Positions 10,306 through 21,044 of a DNA stretch of 64,000 nucleotides are shown piece after piece. Source of the DNA: Dactylorhiza incarnata (Eukaryota > Streptophyta > Magnoliopsida > Asparagales > Orchidaceae); assembly GCA_033032865.1 (NCBI GenBank), contig JAWHQI010000005.1, positions 13,106,001-13,170,000 on the forward strand, written 5' to 3'. A model generated the notes under the pieces. It was given only the letters and a program-made list of their open reading frames with translations. It did no database searches and had not been told where the DNA came from. Both the position numbers and the translations under genes were made by a program. Numbering within the stretch: the stretch's first letter is position 1; each line of letters opens with the position of its first letter.

Positions 10306-11072
10306 GGATTATTAGCCCAAGCGGGAGTGGAGGAGGAAGCAGTCATCTCTGCCACTTGCTTACTTAGCCGCTCTACCTGCGAGGTTAAGTAAGTAGTGGC
10401 ATCCACTTCAAAAAGACCAGCCGATTTATTAGGACGCGACCTTGGCGCGTTCCACTGGTATGCGTTCATGGCCATTTCTTCGATCAGAGTTTGAGCGGCC
10501 TCCGGGGTTTTGTTGTTTAACGTTCCCCCGGCGGCTGAGTCGATCATCTGTCTCGTTGAGAAATTCAAGCCGTTATAGAACGTTTGTACCTGTAGCCAAG
10601 TTGGTAGCGCGTGATGAGGACACCTACGCAGGCATTCCTTAAATCGCTCCCAAGTCTCGTAGAGAGACTCGGAATCGAATTGAATGAAGGAGGTTATATC
10701 CGTGCGTAAGTTAGCGGTTTTTGACGGAGGAAAATATTTAGTTAGAAAATTCTCTGTCAATTCGGCCCACGTGGTTATGGACCCTCTCGGAAGAGAAGTC
10801 AACCACGATTTAGCCTTTGTCCGCAGGGAAAAGGGAAATAAGCGCAAGTGAATGGCGTCATCGCTGACGCCATTAATCTTGAAGGTGTCGCAAATTTCTA
10901 AAAAATTTGAAATGTGTTGGTTTGGGTCCTCATCTGGCAAACCGTCGAACTGAATCGACTGTTGTACCATTTGAATTATGCTGGATTTGATTTTGAAATT
11001 ATTATTAGCTACCGCGGTGTGGGTGACGCTCGATCCTGTATCCTCTAAATTTTGCCTAGCATAATAGGTCAT
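8838..11072 (-). CDS. R2 Gag and protease (Athila type)
   Basis: This is the longest ORF in the window, 744 codons, starting at a real ATG (MTYYARQNLED). Residues about 30-210 form a retrotransposon Gag capsid domain (FDGLPDEDPNQHISNFLEIC, RTKAKSWLTSLPRGSITTWA). Residues 250-300 are an Asn-rich tract coded by an AAT microsatellite. A Pro/Gln-rich part follows (FPQGYPQGFQQGFPPPPPK) and then a coiled segment. From about 560 onward lies a retropepsin-like protease with ADLGASINLMP as its active-site turn, where Athila proteases usually show the same DLGAS form. The stop near 8,838 is in frame with pol and is probably a mutation. No CCHC knuckle is seen, usual for Athila. Gag would build cytoplasmic particles. 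Confidence 0.93.
10252..10312. repeat. AAT/ATT microsatellite coding a poly-Asn tract
   Basis: A run of ATT triplets on the plus strand codes about 14 successive Asn residues in R2 Gag, with shorter Asn clusters on both sides (10,195-10,250). The coding frame is kept because the unit is a triplet. Confidence 0.9.
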
Positions 11073-11772
11073 GGTCCGCTATGGGGCCGCATTTAGATTA
11101 GGATCGCCCATCACGCCTATATGTATATCGCCGACGGATTCTTTGGGATCTATTTGTAGATTTTGAGTACGAGATCGGCGGCGCTCGAGAAGCGTGCGCT
11201 CGATTTCGGGATCAAAAGGTAAAATTGGATTATCCGAAGATTCTCCTCGGGTCATACACTATTCTTTAATTAATAATTTTTTTGGAAGAAAGAGTTTTTT
11301 GTTCTTTTTATAGATTTTTTTTGATGTTTTTGTTTTGGAAATATTTTTACAAGGAAGAAAAAGAAGGAAAGAAAGAAAGAGGGGGAAAATATATATTTTT
11401 TTATTTTCTTTTCGTAAGTAGAAAATATCGCTATATATATTTTTTTGGGTAATTTTTAAGGTTTTGTTTGGTTTGGTTTTATATGAACATATATATGTAT
11501 GTTTGTAAATATATATACAAAAGGTTTATAATTGCAAAAGGTTTTAAATTTTGCAAATATGTGTTTATAAGAGGGAAAGTAAAAAAAAGAGATATATCTT
11601 TATATATATATATTTTTTTTGAAGATTTTGGATTTTCCTTTTTCTGAGATAGGTTTTTTTTTTCTTAATTAATTTTTTTTGTTTTTAAGATGAAAGTAAA
11701 TATATAATTGATAGAGAGGTGAAATATAAGATAAAATTAATAGCGTTTCCTATTTCAAAATAACGACACAAG
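11073..11772 (-). other. R2 5' leader between primer site and gag
   Basis: About 700 bp of untranslated sequence in element orientation. The part next to gag (11,073-11,260) has moderate GC. The part from 11,265 to 11,750 is very AT-rich with TATATA and poly-T runs. No ORF of note was seen. It would carry the packaging signal if one existed. Confidence 0.6.
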
Positions 11773-11790
11773 TCCCCGGCAACGGCGCCA
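11773..11790 (-). other. R2 primer-binding site, tRNA-Asp type
   Basis: The minus strand reads TGGCGCCGTTGCCGGGGA, complementary to the 3' end of plant tRNA-Asp, the usual Athila primer. It lies six bases inside the 5' LTR edge. The same 18 bases occur in R8 at 63,096-63,113. Confidence 0.92.
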
Positions 11791-12668
11791 AAAACTTGAT
11801 ACATTGAAATTTAACTTTTTAGAAAAGCTCTTTCTTTCTTTAGACTTTAACCTTAGGCGGACGTTTTCGAAGAGTCCCGCGAGTAATTCTACTTCGAGGA
11901 ATTACCCGTTATCCTATCGAAAGATAGAAGTAACGGCCTTTTCCTCTTTCGAAATATCGATGATTACTCTTTGGCCGCGTCGCCAAAAGCTAAGTAGAAA
12001 GGGTTTGAAAGGATTATGTTGAAATGAAAGTTGAAAGATTTTTGAATATGTTATGTTGTTGCAACAATTTTATAAATGATAGTTTCCTTTTTTAAAACCT
12101 CTTTTACCTTGAACTAGTTGCAACAACCAAAGGTTTGTTGCAACAATTTTCTAAGTGTTTTTAAAAGAGTTTTAATTTGCTTTTGAGAGAAAGCTTTTGG
12201 GTTTATATAATTATCCGGAATAAAATCAATAAAGGCAAGTGGAACTTATTGATAGTAGTATAGGATATTTCTTTTGAAATATCAAGGTCGTATTTTTCCA
12301 AGGTCGTATCGATTATTTCTACTTATACGGAACGCGCTATTATTTTATCAAAAAGAGATTTGAATTGATTTTTATAGCTTTGTAGAAAAACTAATGACGA
12401 AAATTAAGGTTGGCGTGCGTTTAACGATAATTGCGATAAAAAGTGAGAAAGCACGAAAACGTTAATTTAGAAAGTAGTTTTGCTTAGAATTTTTTAGAGT
12501 TTTATAAAGCGATAATGATAACTACGGCGATTTTAAGCGATTGAGCGGTTAGCGGAATTAGCAAAAAGAAATTATATTAAAAACAAAAGACGCACTAATT
12601 GAAAACTCACGCACTCTACGGAATGAAAATGAAAACGGTAAATTACAGAAATTAAAGAAATGCGATCC

Positions 12669-12866
12669 CTACCCAAATAGGTAGAGGGGAAATAAATGCG
12701 TGAGCGAGTCCTATCCTAATGGATAGGCGGGAAATAAATGCGTGACGAGTCCTATCCAAATGGATAGGCGGGAAATAAATGCGTGACGAGTCCTATCCAA
12801 ATGGATAGGCGGGAAATAAATGCGTGGCGAGTCCTATCCAAATGGATTGGCGGGAAATAAATGCGA
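12669..12866. repeat. Tandem hairpin repeats in R2 5' LTR
   Basis: Units start at 12,669, 12,711, 12,752, 12,793 and 12,834 and correspond one to one to those in the 3' LTR. The first shows the compensated CTACC/GGTAG stem. The last has a broken right arm (GGATTG), so pairing is lost in that one unit. Confidence 0.9.
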
Positions 12867-13535
12867 GACGGAAATGAAAGCTAAGCTATTGAATTACAAA
12901 AAAGGCACAAAATTTATCCACCTACACGCACACACCCTTGCTTGAAATGAAATCTAAGTTAAAGAAAACAAAATCTATTCTCATACACACACACACACAC
13001 ACTTACTTTAATTGAAATCTAAGTTAAAGAAAACAAAGTCTATTCTCACACACACACACACTTACTTTAATTGAAATCTAAGTTAAAGAAAACAAAATCT
13101 ATACTCATACACACACACACACTTTAATATGAAACCATCTAAAATTAAAAGAAAGCTAAAAACATTAAAATTACCCTCATACACTCACACACACTAATAT
13201 GAAATCAACTAAAATTAAAAGAAAGATACAAATAAGTAAAACTACTCTCATACACACACACAAATTAAAAAGGAAATCTAATTAAAATAACAAAAATTAC
13301 AATAACTAAATTAAAATATAGAAAGAAGAAAAAAAGGAAGAACACACACACACTTTCCAACAAACAAGAGAAGAGAATTACAAAACAAGCTAACCTATTT
13401 TATTTCCATCAAAAATATTACAAAGTTGTATAGAGAAAATGCAAAAAAGACATAAAATTGAAAACAGCAAAAAATGGCCCACAATCTCAAGAAAAGCTCT
13501 CAAAATTCTGAACCCCCACCCTCAGCCGAATCTGG

Positions 13536-13545
13536 CTATTTATAG
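13536..13545 (-). promoter_or_regulatory. R2 TATA box
   Basis: The minus strand reads CTATAAATAG about 650 bp from the LTR 5' edge, directly downstream of the palindromic word array. The matching site in the 3' LTR is mutated (CAATAAATAG), so only the 5' LTR keeps a consensus box. Confidence 0.75.
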
Positions 13546-13561
13546 GCAAAATTTTGGAATT

Positions 13562-14026
13562 ACACGCCCTCGGACACGGGCGTGTCTGAGGGCGTGACAC
13601 GGCTTGGGGTGCGAATAGTCAGAACAGCTGGATCCAGGCAGGCATCTAGAAGGCTTGAGTGGAATCCTCAGAGGAACACGGGCGTGACCATTTACAAGGC
13701 CTAGGTCACAGGCGTGACCTAGGTCGGTTGGCTGGAGCTTGAACTGGGCGTGACACCTGGCGTGTCCTTTGTTCTTCTGGAAGGAATTGATGGGTCACGG
13801 GCGTGACCAAGTACACGGCATCGGTCACAGGCGTGACTTGATTCTTCTGGAAGGAATGAACCTTTAGTGACTTGAATCTGGGATACACATCCAACACGGG
13901 CGTGACCATGTACACGGCCTCAGTCACGGGCGCGACCGAGGGCGTGTCTTGATGTTTGAACAGAGAGATGAAAATGTTAGGGATTAGTGAACACGCCCTT
14001 GGACACGGGCGTGTCCGAGGGCATGT
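13562..14026. promoter_or_regulatory. U3 palindromic word array, R2 5' LTR
   Basis: The same CACGGGCGTGAC-based words as at 4,177-4,641, with a few substitutions that change CpG sites. The array ends about 17 bp from the TATA box. Confidence 0.7.
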
Positions 14027-14196
14027 CTTAACAAAAAGACAGAAAGTTTATCAGATTAAAATAAAACTTAGTTAAAAGTCAAAATAACAAAAACAAACAA
14101 TTTGTTTATTTAATTACATAGATTATTTATAATTCTAAGCAAAAATACACTATAAACTATACAGAAAAACACGTATAATTACTATTCATCAAACTC

Positions 14197-14680
14197 CATT
14201 TAAAGAAACTACACCCTCCTTCTCAACTACATGTATAGTATCATCAGTAGTAATGATATCATCATTACCTGAGTATGTCTACAAAGAAGAGAACTTGGAC
14301 TCATCCCCGGTGAGGTGATGACCACACCCAGAATCCACTATCCAATCATCCTGATAGTTGATAGAAGCTGTTGCCTGAACACAAGTGTCGATCATAAAAG
14401 CTCCATCACGCCAACTACTATTATCATTGGAACTAGCCTCCTAGTTTCCTGCAGCATGCCCCGACTAAAGATTGACTATGCAGTCCTTCTTGAAGTGACC
14501 AAGCTTATTGCACCTGAAGCATCTTGGTCCTTCCTTCTTCTTCCCATCACGCTTAGTAGCATAAATCCTCTGCTGATATGAAGTAGATGGACCATCATCT
14601 CCAGATGCCTTCTACTTCTTGTCCCAACGCTTCTTCTTTACAGAATAGAGAACCTCACTTTATCCCCCAGAGACAGACAT
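14197..14680 (-). pseudogene. R1 protease N-terminal part and Gag CCHC knuckle
   Basis: Reading the minus strand from 14,680 downward, a Gag C-terminus appears with a CCHC zinc knuckle, CFRCNKLGHFKKDC, at about 14,480-14,525. Next comes the protease start with DWIVDSGCGHHLTGDESKF near 14,310-14,360, where DSG is the aspartic active site. The frame then runs in the direction of 14,197 and resumes beyond R2 at 2,406. Stops lie between the knuckle and the protease. Bases 14,676-14,680 (gacat) are the left target-site duplication of R3. Confidence 0.87.
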
Positions 14681-14796
14681 TGTTGGGAATCTTGCTCTCA
14701 TGATTCCTGATTTAGAGAAGTCACCAATTCAAGGGAACTTCACTATGTATTTGATTATCTTCTTAGCTTTATCATCTCAGTAGAAGACAAGTTTAT

Positions 14797-15310
14797 AGAA
14801 TGTCAAGCTGACGCATATCGCCGAAACGAACTGACAAATATCGTCGAAAAAAAGCCTTGACGTCGATAAGGCTAAGTCAGAATGAATGTCGTTGAAAAGG
14901 CAAAGGGAAGGTCAGTGTCGAAGATATTGTTGAAAAGAAGTTGTGTCGTCGATAAGACTGAACAAGACAGGTATCTTCGTAAAGAATCCTTGTCGTTGTA
15001 GAGGCTAAGTAAGACTGATGACAACTATATCGTCGAAAAGAAGACGTGACATCGAGAACATTGAGGATGCAGTTGTGAAGACGGGCAGTTGCTGAAGAAC
15101 AGTCTGTCGACATAATATCGAACATATCGTCGAGAAGATAAAGTTGTTATAACGATATCGAGCAATCAAGAAGATTACGCCGACATCAGTTAGATGACTT
15201 CATGTCGTCTTAAGCTCGAGTGCATAAGAGATGTCCAGTGTCGTCGAGATATTATCCTTGTCATCGTAACAATGGAAATATCGTCGAGATAATTTGAAAA
15301 GTCGACAGAC
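14797..15310. promoter_or_regulatory. U3 TCGTCGA word array, R3 5' LTR
   Basis: More than a dozen copies of TCGTCGA, CGTCGATA and close variants are spaced irregularly over 500 bp, starting about 115 bp from the LTR edge and ending about 114 bp before the TATA box. Corresponding words in the 3' LTR (30,664-31,175) are partly eroded to TCGTTGA or TCATCGA, consistent with CpG loss. Confidence 0.68.
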
Positions 15311-15423
15311 ACGCTGGCAGCAATTAATGTCACCGCCTTATTGTCCAATCAGCACGTGCTCTTAATGCATGGGCGTTTGTCAAAATAGGACATCATAGGA
15401 GACCGTTAAGCGGCATCTCAGTC

Positions 15424-15433
15424 CTATAAAAGG
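15424..15433 (+). promoter_or_regulatory. R3 TATA box, 5' LTR
   Basis: CTATAAAAGG in a GC-richer context, downstream of the word array. The 3' LTR keeps the same box at 31,286-31,295. Transcription should start about 30 bp further on. Confidence 0.8.
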
Positions 15434-15759
15434 GAACCGTGGATGCCCTAAACTCACTATCGAACTGAGGAACGAAAAAGAATCCCGCTGAGCATTTTGA
15501 ATACAACAGTACAAGCTGCGGTGAAGAAGAAAGAAAGAAGGGAAGAACAAAACGAACATCCTGTGTTCTTCAAGTAGCAGTCAAGTCTCATCGACTGCTA
15601 AGAATCGTTCAAGAAAGGAAGTCAGTCAACATCAGGCAAAGCAAGAAAACTTGAAGAAGATTTGTGCCGTTTAGATTCAAATTTAGAATCATCTTCTTCT
15701 AGAAAATAAGCCGATCTCCACCAGGTAATAGAACATATTGTAAATCTTTCTTGTAAGGC

Positions 15760-16120
15760 TTGCGGGCCAAAACTGTAGATCTGGTTTCAGATCTGAGTGT
15801 TGAGCTTGAGGGATTGATATCTGTGAGGCTTGATGGCTAGGGCAGAGGACTTGCGGGTCCAAATGTGTCGAGCTTGCAGGATCGGGGTGCAGTGAAGGGG
15901 CTTGTAGGCCTAGGTTGTAGGCAAGACTTGCGGGTCTGTGCTATGTAGGGCTTGAGGGCCTAAGTGTCGAGCTTGCGGGCTAGGGTGCAGTGAAGGGGCT
16001 TTCCGGCCTAGGATGCAGGCAAGACTTGCGGGTCTGTGCTGTGTAGGGCTTGAGGGCCTGAGTGTCAAGCTTGCGGGCCTAGGCTGCAGGGACTTGCGGG
16101 TCCGAGTTGTAAGGCTTGCG
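15760..16120. repeat. GGCTTGCGGGCC-type repeats in R3 LTR
   Basis: Imperfect tandem words such as GACTTGCGGGTCTGTGCT, GGCTTGAGGGCCTAAGTG and GAGCTTGCGGGC alternate over about 360 bp. The 3' LTR carries the same region at 31,615-32,020 with a different unit arrangement. It lies after the TATA box, in R or U5. Confidence 0.75.
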
Positions 16121-16365
16121 GGCTGGAGACATTGGCGGAGTTTGTCGAGCCTAGCACACTGCTGGATAGGCGCAGAGGGACAGAGGACTACTCAAGACAC
16201 CCTGTCTTGAGGAACCTCTATACATCTTCTGTTGTGTGTGTGCTGAGATTTTCTGTGATTCTTCTGTGTAGTGCTTCCATTAAACTCATTACTTGCAAAA
16301 TATTTTAAAACAGCCATAATCACCTACCCCCCCCCCCCCTTGGTGATTGTTCTATAACTCATAAG

Positions 16366-16377
16366 TGGTATCAGAGG
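16366..16377 (+). other. R3 primer-binding site, initiator tRNA-Met type
   Basis: TGGTATCAGAGG starts two bases after the LTR and matches the complement of the initiator tRNA-Met 3' end in its first 11 positions, as usual in Ty1/copia. Confidence 0.9.
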
Positions 16378-16433
16378 TAGGTGGATCAAGAAAGCGACTT
16401 AACCGTCAGATCTAGATCGTAGAACAATCTAAT

Positions 16434-18101
16434 ATGGCTGGAGGTGATCAGCATCGAGAGATGAGAGCCATGAAACTCCCAATCTGCATAAAGGAGAACT
16501 TTCCTATCTGGGAGGAAAGAGTAAGGTTGTTCATGGAGGCAGCTGATCCAAGAGTCTATATAACTATTCAAGAGGGCCCCTTCATTCCCATGACAGCATC
16601 CACAATTGATCCAACTAGGATGGTGGAAAAGAAGTATACAGACATGACCAAGGATGAGCTGACCTTGGCAAGTCTAGATAAAAGGGCACAAAATGTAATC
16701 GTAAGTGCCATTGATGACTCAACCCTCCAGAATCTCATTCACTGCAAGACAGCCAAGGAGATGTGGGACTCTCTGATTGTCTACATGGAGGGCACTGAAG
16801 AGGTAAGGGATGATAGAAAAACCCTCCTCAATCAGGAGTATGAAGCCTTCAAGCAAGGCAAGATTGAAACCATCTCAAGCTTTTATGAGAGGTTTTTCAA
16901 AATAGTGAATGGACTGAAAAATAATGGCAGAGACTTCACAAACTCTGACCTAAATGATAAATTCCTTAGATCTCTCTCTAAGGAATGGGATATAAAGATC
17001 TGTTTCATCAGAGATATGGGTCAGCTATCCCATGAACTTCAGCTCAATACCAGGAAAGCTGAAGATGAGAGCTCAAAAGGGAGCTCTAGAGAAAGATCTA
17101 TGGCTCTCAAGGCTGGGAGCACAAGGAGATCCAAGGACAAGACTCCTGCTTATCAGAACATATCAGAGAGCAGTGAAGAGTCTGATGACAGCACATCAGA
17201 CTCTAATGATGCTGACAAAGAGATGGTCCTTCTCTCTAAGAAGTTCAAGAAGCTGATAACAAGAAGAAGAAGAGACAACTACAGACCCACCTCCTCAAGC
17301 TCAAAAACATCTGATCAACATGACAGGTCTAAATCCTCAAGGGAGGACAGGTATAAATCAAAACCTGGTAAATTTGATTTTGCTAACACTGTTTGCTACT
17401 CCTGTAATAAGATAGGTCACATAGCTGCTGATTTCTCTTCTAAGAGAAGGGAATCAAGGAATTATGAAGACAAGAGAAGGTCAAGGGCCAAAAAGAAACC
17501 TGAAAGAGGGTTTATAGCAAAGAAAATCAGAACTCTAAGTGATTCTGATTCAAGATCCTCAGATACTGAGGAAGAAGCACTGATTGGCCTAATGGACATA
17601 AAGGAAGACAACCAAGATGACATCTATCCTGGGAAGGTACCTATCAAAGCCCATCTGTCAGTCTCTGATTCTAAATCAGTAACAGACTCTTTGCATGATA
17701 ATGAGAGTGTGTCTACAGCCAACAGCACGACCTCAAGATCTCAATATGATGTTGAATCTGACCTAATAAAGCAGTATAAGGCTTTATGGAAAGCTTTCAA
17801 GAACTGTAAGAAACTCCTCAAAGTCCAGACCAAGGAGTTAGATTTCTTGAAGACTGTCCAGTCAGAGCTCAAAGAGACAGCTGTAAAGTTGGCTGCCATG
17901 AGCAAAGAAGTGAACAGATTCAAGGAAGCCACAAGGCTTAAGAATGCTGAATTAGGTCAAAAGAACAAGGTCATTAAGGACCTTGAGGAGATGTTGCTGG
18001 CTGAGAAGAAACTTGCTGCAAGCTTCTCTATGCCCAAGACAGTCTTACCTATCATTGATACCTTCTCTGGATCATTCAGAGCTGGTATAGGATTCAATTA
18101 G
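16434..18101 (+). CDS. R3 Gag, N-terminal 555 codons
   Basis: It starts at an ATG 57 bp after the primer site (MAGGDQHREMRAMKLPICI). Residues about 20-200 form the copia Gag capsid region (UBN2-like: KEMWDSLIVYMEGTEEVRDD, QEYEAFKQGKIETISSFYER). Residues 215-320 are Ser/Asp/Lys-rich. At residues 321-334 lies CYSCNKIGHIAADF, a CCHC knuckle whose last Cys is Phe, so zinc binding should be damaged. The C-terminal 150 residues are a long coiled coil. The stop at 18,099-18,101 is in frame with a further Gag stretch, so it is probably a mutation. Gag forms the particle shell and binds RNA. Confidence 0.9.
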   Translation: MAGGDQHREMRAMKLPICIKENFPIWEERVRLFMEAADPRVYITIQEGPFIPMTASTIDPTRMVEKKYTDMTKDELTLASLDKRAQNVIVSAIDDSTLQNLIHCKTAKEMWDSLIVYMEGTEEVRDDRKTLLNQEYEAFKQGKIETISSFYERFFKIVNGLKNNGRDFTNSDLNDKFLRSLSKEWDIKICFIRDMGQLSHELQLNTRKAEDESSKGSSRERSMALKAGSTRRSKDKTPAYQNISESSEESDDSTSDSNDADKEMVLLSKKFKKLITRRRRDNYRPTSSSSKTSDQHDRSKSSREDRYKSKPGKFDFANTVCYSCNKIGHIAADFSSKRRESRNYEDKRRSRAKKKPERGFIAKKIRTLSDSDSRSSDTEEEALIGLMDIKEDNQDDIYPGKVPIKAHLSVSDSKSVTDSLHDNESVSTANSTTSRSQYDVESDLIKQYKALWKAFKNCKKLLKVQTKELDFLKTVQSELKETAVKLAAMSKEVNRFKEATRLKNAELGQKNKVIKDLEEMLLAEKKLAASFSMPKTVLPIIDTFSGSFRAGIGFN

Positions 18102-18551
18102 GAGACTGTCAAGGACAAAAGTTCTGAAGCTCAATCTTCTTTTAAGAAGGTACTGGCGTCATGTTCTTCTGGCCATGGACCTACAGCAACATCACTGAAA
18201 AGTAAGAGAAAGGCTGCTTCCACAAAGCCTATTCCCAAGAAGGTGGCCCAACCAGTGATGAAACCTACTCCACCAAACTCTCACACCTATAAGGTTCACC
18301 CAAGACCTGTTAGGTCAGTTGTCTTCCCTCCTGCTTACCAACACTCTCATCCTACTCAAATGGTGAGGCAGAAGAAAAGGTATAATAGGTATGAATGTTG
18401 GTGCATTGGGAAAGTAGGCCACTTTGCCCTGGATTGTTGGTTAAACCCAACAGGACCCAATGCAAAGAGAGTGCAGAACCCTCAGTGGTGTGACATTCCA
18501 TTTGATTTTCCTAACAGGAACCAAGGACCCAATTCAATTTGGGTACCTTAG
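18102..18551 (+). pseudogene. R3 Gag C-terminal extension after stop
   Basis: The same frame as the ORF before it runs on for about 150 codons, basic and Ser/Pro-rich, with a second, degenerate knuckle (CWCIGKVGHFALDC) near 18,397-18,440. It ends with GPNSIWVP then a stop, where SIRE-type Gag-pol normally continues into protease. Two knuckle-like motifs separated by a coiled coil fit the SIRE/Maximus Gag plan. Confidence 0.78.
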
Positions 18552-19063
18552 GGTAATTAATTTTTCTTGCAGGTATATCCAATTATCAACCAGTCTCCAA
18601 TCTGGTATTTGGATAGTGGCTGCTCCAGCATATGACTGGAGTCAGAAAGTATCTAAGAAGCTTCATCCTTATGGAGAATGGACCAATAGTGATCTTTGGA
18701 GGTTCAGAAAAGGGGATGACTAAAGGTTATGGTAATATTTCTAATGGCCTAGTTACCATCACAAAAGTAGCTTATGTTAAGGGATTGAAACATAATCTCA
18801 TAAGCATAAGTCAACTTTGTGATCTAGGTTTTGTAATCACCTTCCACAGGGATAAGTGCTTAATCAAGAAGTCCTTGGATTCTGAGGTTGTCTTGACTGG
18901 CGCTAGGAGTGGTAATATTTATTGCTTAAATTTCCTTAATGCAAATTCTTCCATGCCTGTATGTCTTGTAGCTAATGATAAAGAGGCTCTATGTGTTCAT
19001 GGCACAAGAGACTTGCACACATTAACTATAAGACCATATGAAAGCTTTTCTCACAAGACTTAG
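18552..19063 (+). pseudogene. R3 protease
   Basis: Near 18,604-18,625 the codons read WYLDSGCS, the aspartic protease active site of copia elements. The frame breaks soon after, and a 143-codon stretch from 18,632 carries the rest, including GNISNGLVTITKVAYVKGLK and LISISQLCDLGFVITF, typical of the protease end. It leads to the GAG-pre-integrase region. A stop after SIWVP and a shift near 18,630 inactivate it. Confidence 0.85.
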
Positions 19064-19515
19064 TAAGAAATGAACCTATTATTAAATGCATCAAGGAAGG
19101 TCTTTGTCAAGCCTGCCAACTTGGGAAGCAGACAAGGACCAACTTTAAAAGAAAATCTGACAAAGACTCCTTCAGGTGCTTATTTCTACTGCACATGGAT
19201 CTGTTTGGTCCTATGTTAGTTCTCAGCTTGGGAGGGAAGGCTTACCCCCTTGTGGTAGTTGATGATTACTAAAGGTTCACTTGGGTATTCTTCCTTAAAA
19301 AGAAGTCAGATACCTTAGACATCTTGAAGAACTTTATCAGGCAGATCCAGAATGAGATGGACTGTACTTTGGTCAAGTTCAGAAGTGACCATAGTACAAA
19401 ATTTCAGTCAGGACCCATGACAGAATTCTGCCAAGAACTGGGTATCTCCCAAGAATTTTCCTCTCCTTGGACTCCTCAACAAAATGGGGTTGCAGAAAGA
19501 AAAATAGAACCTTGA
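19064..19515 (+). pseudogene. R3 GAG-pre-integrase and integrase core, first part
   Basis: After a shift near 19,060 the reading shows CIKEGLCQACQLGKQTR, the Cys pair of the HHCC domain. HMDLFGP follows with the first catalytic Asp (near 19,195), then a stop in VVDDY-RFTWVFF (near 19,270), then FRSDHSTKF with the second Asp and [11 protein letters not shown] with the Glu. A frameshift near 19,500 moves the rest of integrase into the next frame. All three D-D-E residues survive although the frame does not. Confidence 0.87.
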
Positions 19516-21044
19516 TAGAGGCAAGTAGGACAATGTTATGTGATTCCTCCCTTCCAGAATATTTCTGGGCAGAGGCAATGAACACTGCTTGTCATGTGAT
19601 AAACAGGGCCTCCATCATCAAAGACCACAAGAAGACTCCCTATGAGCTAGTGAAAGGCAGAAAACCTTCCTTTTCCTACTTTAGGATCTTTGGGAGTAAA
19701 TGCTATGTACTTAATAATGGGAAGGCCAGGATAACCAAGTTTGCTGAGAAAAGCAGTGAGGGAATTCTTGTTGGTTACAACTCCTATAGCAAGGCTTATA
19801 GGGTGTACAACATCAATACCCAAGCAGTGGAAGAATCTGTACATGTTGTATTTAATGAGACTAGCCTTATACATAAGGGCTGGTCTAGTTCTCTAGTGAA
19901 TGCAGGTACAATAGAGAAAATGGGGAAATTATCCATTAAAGAAAAGGCTGATACCTCCATCAAAGTTAATAATCAGTCAACAACAGTTGAAATTGAAGAA
20001 GAGACTATAGAAGGCTCAGAAATAGCAGAGGAAATGCAACCTGAAGAACCTGTCAATGAAGAAGTCCCCAGAATACTGCCAATTTCCTTGAGACAAATGA
20101 GAGATCATCCCCAAGAGCAAATAATACGAGATGTCATCCAAGGAGTGCTAACAAGGAGTAGAGTTGTAAATGAAGCATTGTACCTGAGTTTTCTCTCTCA
20201 AATTGAACCCAATAAATTTGAGAAAGCAAATCAGGATCCATTTTGGATTGTAGCAATGCAGGAGGAGCTGAATCAATTTAAGAGATGCAAAGTATGGAAG
20301 TTGGTTCCTAGACCCCAAGGACAGAATATCATAGGAACTAAGTGGATCTACAGAAATAAATTGGATGAGAATGGAATAATCACAAAGAATAAAGCAAGGC
20401 TGGTGGCAAAGGGATATAGACAGGAAGAGGGGATTGACTTTGATAAGACCTTTGCCCCTGTAGCCAGACTGGAAGCCATCAGACAATTCTTAGCCAATGC
20501 TGCCTACCAAGGATTCAAAGTCTATCAGATGGATGTGAAGTCAGCCTTTCTAAATGGTGACCTCAAAGAGGAAGTCTATGTAGACCAGCCTTCAGGTTTT
20601 GTTGATTCAACTCATCCTGACTATGTATATTTTCTTAAGAAAGCATTATATGGCTTAAAGAAGGCACCTAGAGCCTGGTATGAGACTCTGTCAAGCTTTC
20701 TCATTGAGAATAAATTCTCTCGGGGAAAGATTGTCAAGACATTGTTCCTAAGGGAAGTTAAGGGAAAGATTTTGCTAGTGCAGATCTATGTACATGACAT
20801 TATCTTTGGCTCTACAGATAACAATCTCTGCAAAAGGTTTGCCAGCTTGCTGCAGGGAAAGTTTGAGATGAGCAGCATGGGTGAGCTCAAATACTTCCTA
20901 GGTCTCCAAGTGAAACAATCTGAAGATGGCATATTCATCTCTCAGACCAAGTTCACTAGAGAGCTAGTAAGGAAGTTTGGATTGGAGAGTGCTTCCTCTA
21001 TGAAGACTCCAATGGGAACCCAATGTGTCTCTGGACAAGGATGA
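19467..21044 (+). CDS. R3 integrase C-terminus and reverse transcriptase
   Basis: This 525-codon open stretch begins out of frame for its first few codons and is genuine from [12 protein letters not shown] onward. Residues 20-130 are the integrase C-terminal part ([28 protein letters not shown]). An acidic linker follows to about residue 240. The RT starts at [20 protein letters not shown], with [32 protein letters not shown] and [13 protein letters not shown]. The catalytic box is YVHD rather than YVDD (His codon at 20,793-20,795), which removes one metal-binding Asp, so this RT should be dead. The ORF ends by frameshift just before RNase H. Confidence 0.92.
   Translation: MDSSTKWGCRKKNRTLIEASRTMLCDSSLPEYFWAEAMNTACHVINRASIIKDHKKTPYELVKGRKPSFSYFRIFGSKCYVLNNGKARITKFAEKSSEGILVGYNSYSKAYRVYNINTQAVEESVHVVFNETSLIHKGWSSSLVNAGTIEKMGKLSIKEKADTSIKVNNQSTTVEIEEETIEGSEIAEEMQPEEPVNEEVPRILPISLRQMRDHPQEQIIRDVIQGVLTRSRVVNEALYLSFLSQIEPNKFEKANQDPFWIVAMQEELNQFKRCKVWKLVPRPQGQNIIGTKWIYRNKLDENGIITKNKARLVAKGYRQEEGIDFDKTFAPVARLEAIRQFLANAAYQGFKVYQMDVKSAFLNGDLKEEVYVDQPSGFVDSTHPDYVYFLKKALYGLKKAPRAWYETLSSFLIENKFSRGKIVKTLFLREVKGKILLVQIYVHDIIFGSTDNNLCKRFASLLQGKFEMSSMGELKYFLGLQVKQSEDGIFISQTKFTRELVRKFGLESASSMKTPMGTQCVSGQG

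Larger units (their letters stand above)
2412..14191 (-). mobile_element. R2: Athila-type Ty3/gypsy element
   Basis: Two 2,395-bp LTRs (2,412-4,806 and 11,797-14,191) enclose a minus-strand gag-protease-RT-RNase H-integrase gene and a tRNA-Asp primer site. The protease motif DLGASINLMP and the RT sequence PYYCFLDGLSGFLQIPI are characteristic of the Athila lineage. The flanks are atctc on the left and aactc on the right, a target-site duplication with one mismatch if the LTR ends in TG and CA. No env-like ORF is present after pol, which many Athila elements have. It sits in the R1 protease. The coding region has at least four stops and a frameshift, but the LTRs are nearly identical by eye, so insertion was fairly recent. 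Confidence 0.93.
11797..14191 (-). repeat. R2 5' LTR
   Basis: The right-hand LTR is 2,395 bp, the same length as the left copy and nearly identical by eye. In element orientation it carries the palindromic word array (13,562-14,026), an intact TATA box (13,536-13,545), CA-rich repeats (about 12,945-13,265) and tandem hairpins (12,669-12,850). It ends at the primer site. The flank at 14,192-14,196 (aactc) is the right copy of the imperfect target duplication. Confidence 0.93.
14681..16363 (+). repeat. R3 5' LTR
   Basis: It runs from TGTTGGGAATC to about ATAACTCATA, 1,683 bp. U3 holds the TCGTCGA word array (14,797-15,310), followed by a TATA box. Downstream is a GC-rich tract with repeated GGCTTGCGGGCC-like words (15,760-16,120) and then a poly-C run near the end. 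The 3' partner starts at 22,189 and resumes at 30,659. Confidence 0.93.

Noticed and set aside
16366..16377. Possible tRNA gene fragments
   Set aside because: These are primer-binding sites next to LTRs (also at 11,773, 41,288 and 63,096); no cloverleaf can be formed around them.
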